NCBI GenBank assembly: GCA_023266075.1
Contig: JAHFRX010000078.1
Location: 1 to 6,702, forward strand
Reading direction: 5' to 3'
Length of the DNA stretch: 6,702 bases
DNA from: Legionellaceae bacterium
GTDB taxonomy: Bacteria; Pseudomonadota; Gammaproteobacteria; Legionellales; Legionellaceae
The translations under genes and the position numbers were made by a program. Position 1 is the first letter of the stretch, and every line of letters begins with the position of its first letter. The notes beneath the pieces are model-generated. The model saw only the letters and a program-made list of their open reading frames with translations, did no database searches and was not told the DNA's origin. Shown piece after piece: positions 5,391 through 6,702 of the stretch.

Positions 5391-6702
5391 ATGCAGCAGC
5401 AAACCCCACAACGAATTTTAAAGGAATATTACGGTTTTGAGACTTTTCGATACCCCCAAGAAGATATTGTTAATGACTTAGTCGCGGGTGTTGATTTGCT
5501 GGTGTTAATGCCGACTGGTGGTGGAAAATCATTATGCTATCAGATTCCATCATTAGTACGCGAAGGCGTTGGAATTGTTGTTTCCCCATTAATTGCACTG
5601 ATGGAAGATCAAGTCGCAGCTTTAAATGCAATCGGGGTGCGTGCTGCGTTTTTTAACTCCTCGCAAAGTAATCTCGAAGCACGTCAAGTGCTTGCAAAAC
5701 TACATCAGCAAGCGATTGACTTACTGTATATTGCTCCGGAGCGATTGTTGCAACCTGCGTTTTTAGAGCGTCTCTCATTATGTAAAATCAGCTTGTTCGC
5801 AATTGATGAAGCACATTGTATTTCTCAATGGGGACATGATTTCAGACCAGAGTATGCAGCCCTTGGTCAATTAAGATCACATTTCCCTGATACGCCAATG
5901 ATTGCACTGACCGCAACAGCCGATGCGCAAACACAAAAAGACATTGTCAAGCAATTACAATATTCACCAAAGCAATATGTTGCTTCTTTTAATCGCGCAA
6001 ATATTTATTACCGTGTTGTTCCTAAAATAAATGCGCTACATCAAATTCATGAGTTCATTCAGGAAATAGAAGCACCATCAGGGATTATTTATTGTGGAAC
6101 GAGACGCGGTGTGGAGCAAGTTGTCGGAAAGCTTGCAGGTCTTGGGTATGCCGTTCGGGGTTATCACGCGGGCTTAAGCTTTCAAGAGCGACGCGAGGTT
6201 CAATCCTTATTTCGTTTCGATAAAATTGATATTGTTGTAGCGACCATTGCTTTTGGTATGGGTATTGATAAACCCAATGTTCGTTTTGTGATTCATCATG
6301 ACTTGCCTAAAAATATTGAGGGTTATTATCAAGAAACCGGGCGTGCGGGACGAGATGGATTACCCGCGCGGACTTTGTTACTTTATAATCCTGCTGATAG
6401 TATGCGTTTGAGAAGCTTCATTCACCCAGAGTTGGACGAAGCCCAACAACGAATAGAACATCAAAAGCTTAATCATATGCTGGCTTTTGCTGAAGCCACG
6501 CATTGCCGTCGACAGATTTTGCTAAATTATTTTGATGAGCCTTATACAGAAAATTGTCATTATTGTGATATTTGTGATAACCCACCAGAAGTTAGTGATG
6601 TAACCGTTGACGCGCAAAAATTTTTATCATGTATTTATCGTTTACGACAACGTTATGGAATGATGCATGTCATTGATGTCTTAAGAGGAAGTGAGTCGGA
6701 GA
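5391..6702 (+). CDS. recQ: ATP-dependent DNA helicase RecQ, N-terminal 437 residues (partial)
   Basis: RecQ is a 3'-5' superfamily 2 helicase acting in recombination and replication-fork repair in the cytoplasm. The frame is open to the right edge, so the C-terminus is missing. Visible motifs: FRYPQEDIV (19-27, motif 0), MPTGGGKSLCYQ (40-51, Walker A, Lys46), SPLIALMEDQV (65-75), DEAHCISQWGHDFRPEY (139-155, motif II plus the RecQ aromatic-rich loop), ALTATA (172-177), FGMGIDKPNVRFV (288-300) and QETGRAGRDG (314-323, motif VI). Zinc-binding Cys372, Cys389, Cys392 and Cys395 follow, then the start of the RQC winged helix (about 405 onward, ending at DVLRGS). About 170 residues, including any HRDC domain, would remain if it is as long as E. 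coli RecQ. The frame has a stop at 5373-5375 and no other start before this ATG, which fixes the start. The ribosome site is weak (AAGA, 5381-5384). It diverges from the valine operon. Confidence 0.97.
   Translation, partial: MQQQTPQRILKEYYGFETFRYPQEDIVNDLVAGVDLLVLMPTGGGKSLCYQIPSLVREGVGIVVSPLIALMEDQVAALNAIGVRAAFFNSSQSNLEARQVLAKLHQQAIDLLYIAPERLLQPAFLERLSLCKISLFAIDEAHCISQWGHDFRPEYAALGQLRSHFPDTPMIALTATADAQTQKDIVKQLQYSPKQYVASFNRANIYYRVVPKINALHQIHEFIQEIEAPSGIIYCGTRRGVEQVVGKLAGLGYAVRGYHAGLSFQERREVQSLFRFDKIDIVVATIAFGMGIDKPNVRFVIHHDLPKNIEGYYQETGRAGRDGLPARTLLLYNPADSMRLRSFIHPELDEAQQRIEHQKLNHMLAFAEATHCRRQILLNYFDEPYTENCHYCDICDNPPEVSDVTVDAQKFLSCIYRLRQRYGMMHVIDVLRGSESE

Noticed and set aside
1..6702. CRISPR array, tRNA, rRNA, riboswitch or insertion sequence
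   Set aside because: No regularly spaced direct repeats, tRNA-like cloverleaf, transposase motif or conserved RNA element was found; coding genes fill nearly all of the window.

Overview
The window looks like chromosomal DNA of a low-GC gammaproteobacterium. The Legionellales (Legionella/Coxiella-type) are the best guess. This rests on the protein style, a scattered palindromic repeat of the 'ATTGC-GAGGAGCG-AGCGACGAA-GCAAT' type, and a pair of anonymous coiled-coil membrane proteins beside a catabolic operon. The taxonomic placement is inference; no rRNA or other phylogenetic marker is present apart from a partial recQ.

Layout from left to right: (1) the 3' end of a GIY-YIG nuclease-family gene on the + strand, 1-133; (2) an intergenic patch, 134-287, with two different inverted-repeat elements; (3) a minus-strand cassette of two unrecognised genes (288-1304 and 1301-2101), each with an N-terminal membrane segment and a long predicted coiled coil, preceded by a 31-codon small ORF (2098-2193); all three are chained by 4-base ATGA stop/start overlaps; (4) an AT-rich promoter region, 2194-2326; (5) a tight minus-strand operon for valine (isobutyryl-CoA) breakdown: ACAD8-like isobutyryl-CoA dehydrogenase, enoyl-CoA hydratase and 3-hydroxyisobutyryl-CoA hydrolase; (6) a short divergent promoter region, 5318-5390; (7) recQ on the + strand, running off the right edge after 437 codons.

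The three catabolic enzymes form a consecutive path: isobutyryl-CoA to methacrylyl-CoA to 3-hydroxyisobutyryl-CoA to free 3-hydroxyisobutyrate. The next enzymes (3-hydroxyisobutyrate dehydrogenase and methylmalonate-semialdehyde dehydrogenase, mmsB/mmsA) are not in the window. RecQ is a DNA-repair helicase with no evident functional tie to its neighbours.

The part that existing family knowledge does not explain is the coiled-coil cassette: a tiny hydrophobic ORF, a protein with one membrane region and a coiled coil, and a protein with a glycine-rich membrane hairpin and a coiled coil. All are translationally coupled and have a plausible promoter carrying a perfect 10-bp palindrome at its -35 box. 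Its function is unknown. A membrane scaffold, or a secreted effector pair acting on host membranes, are hypotheses only.
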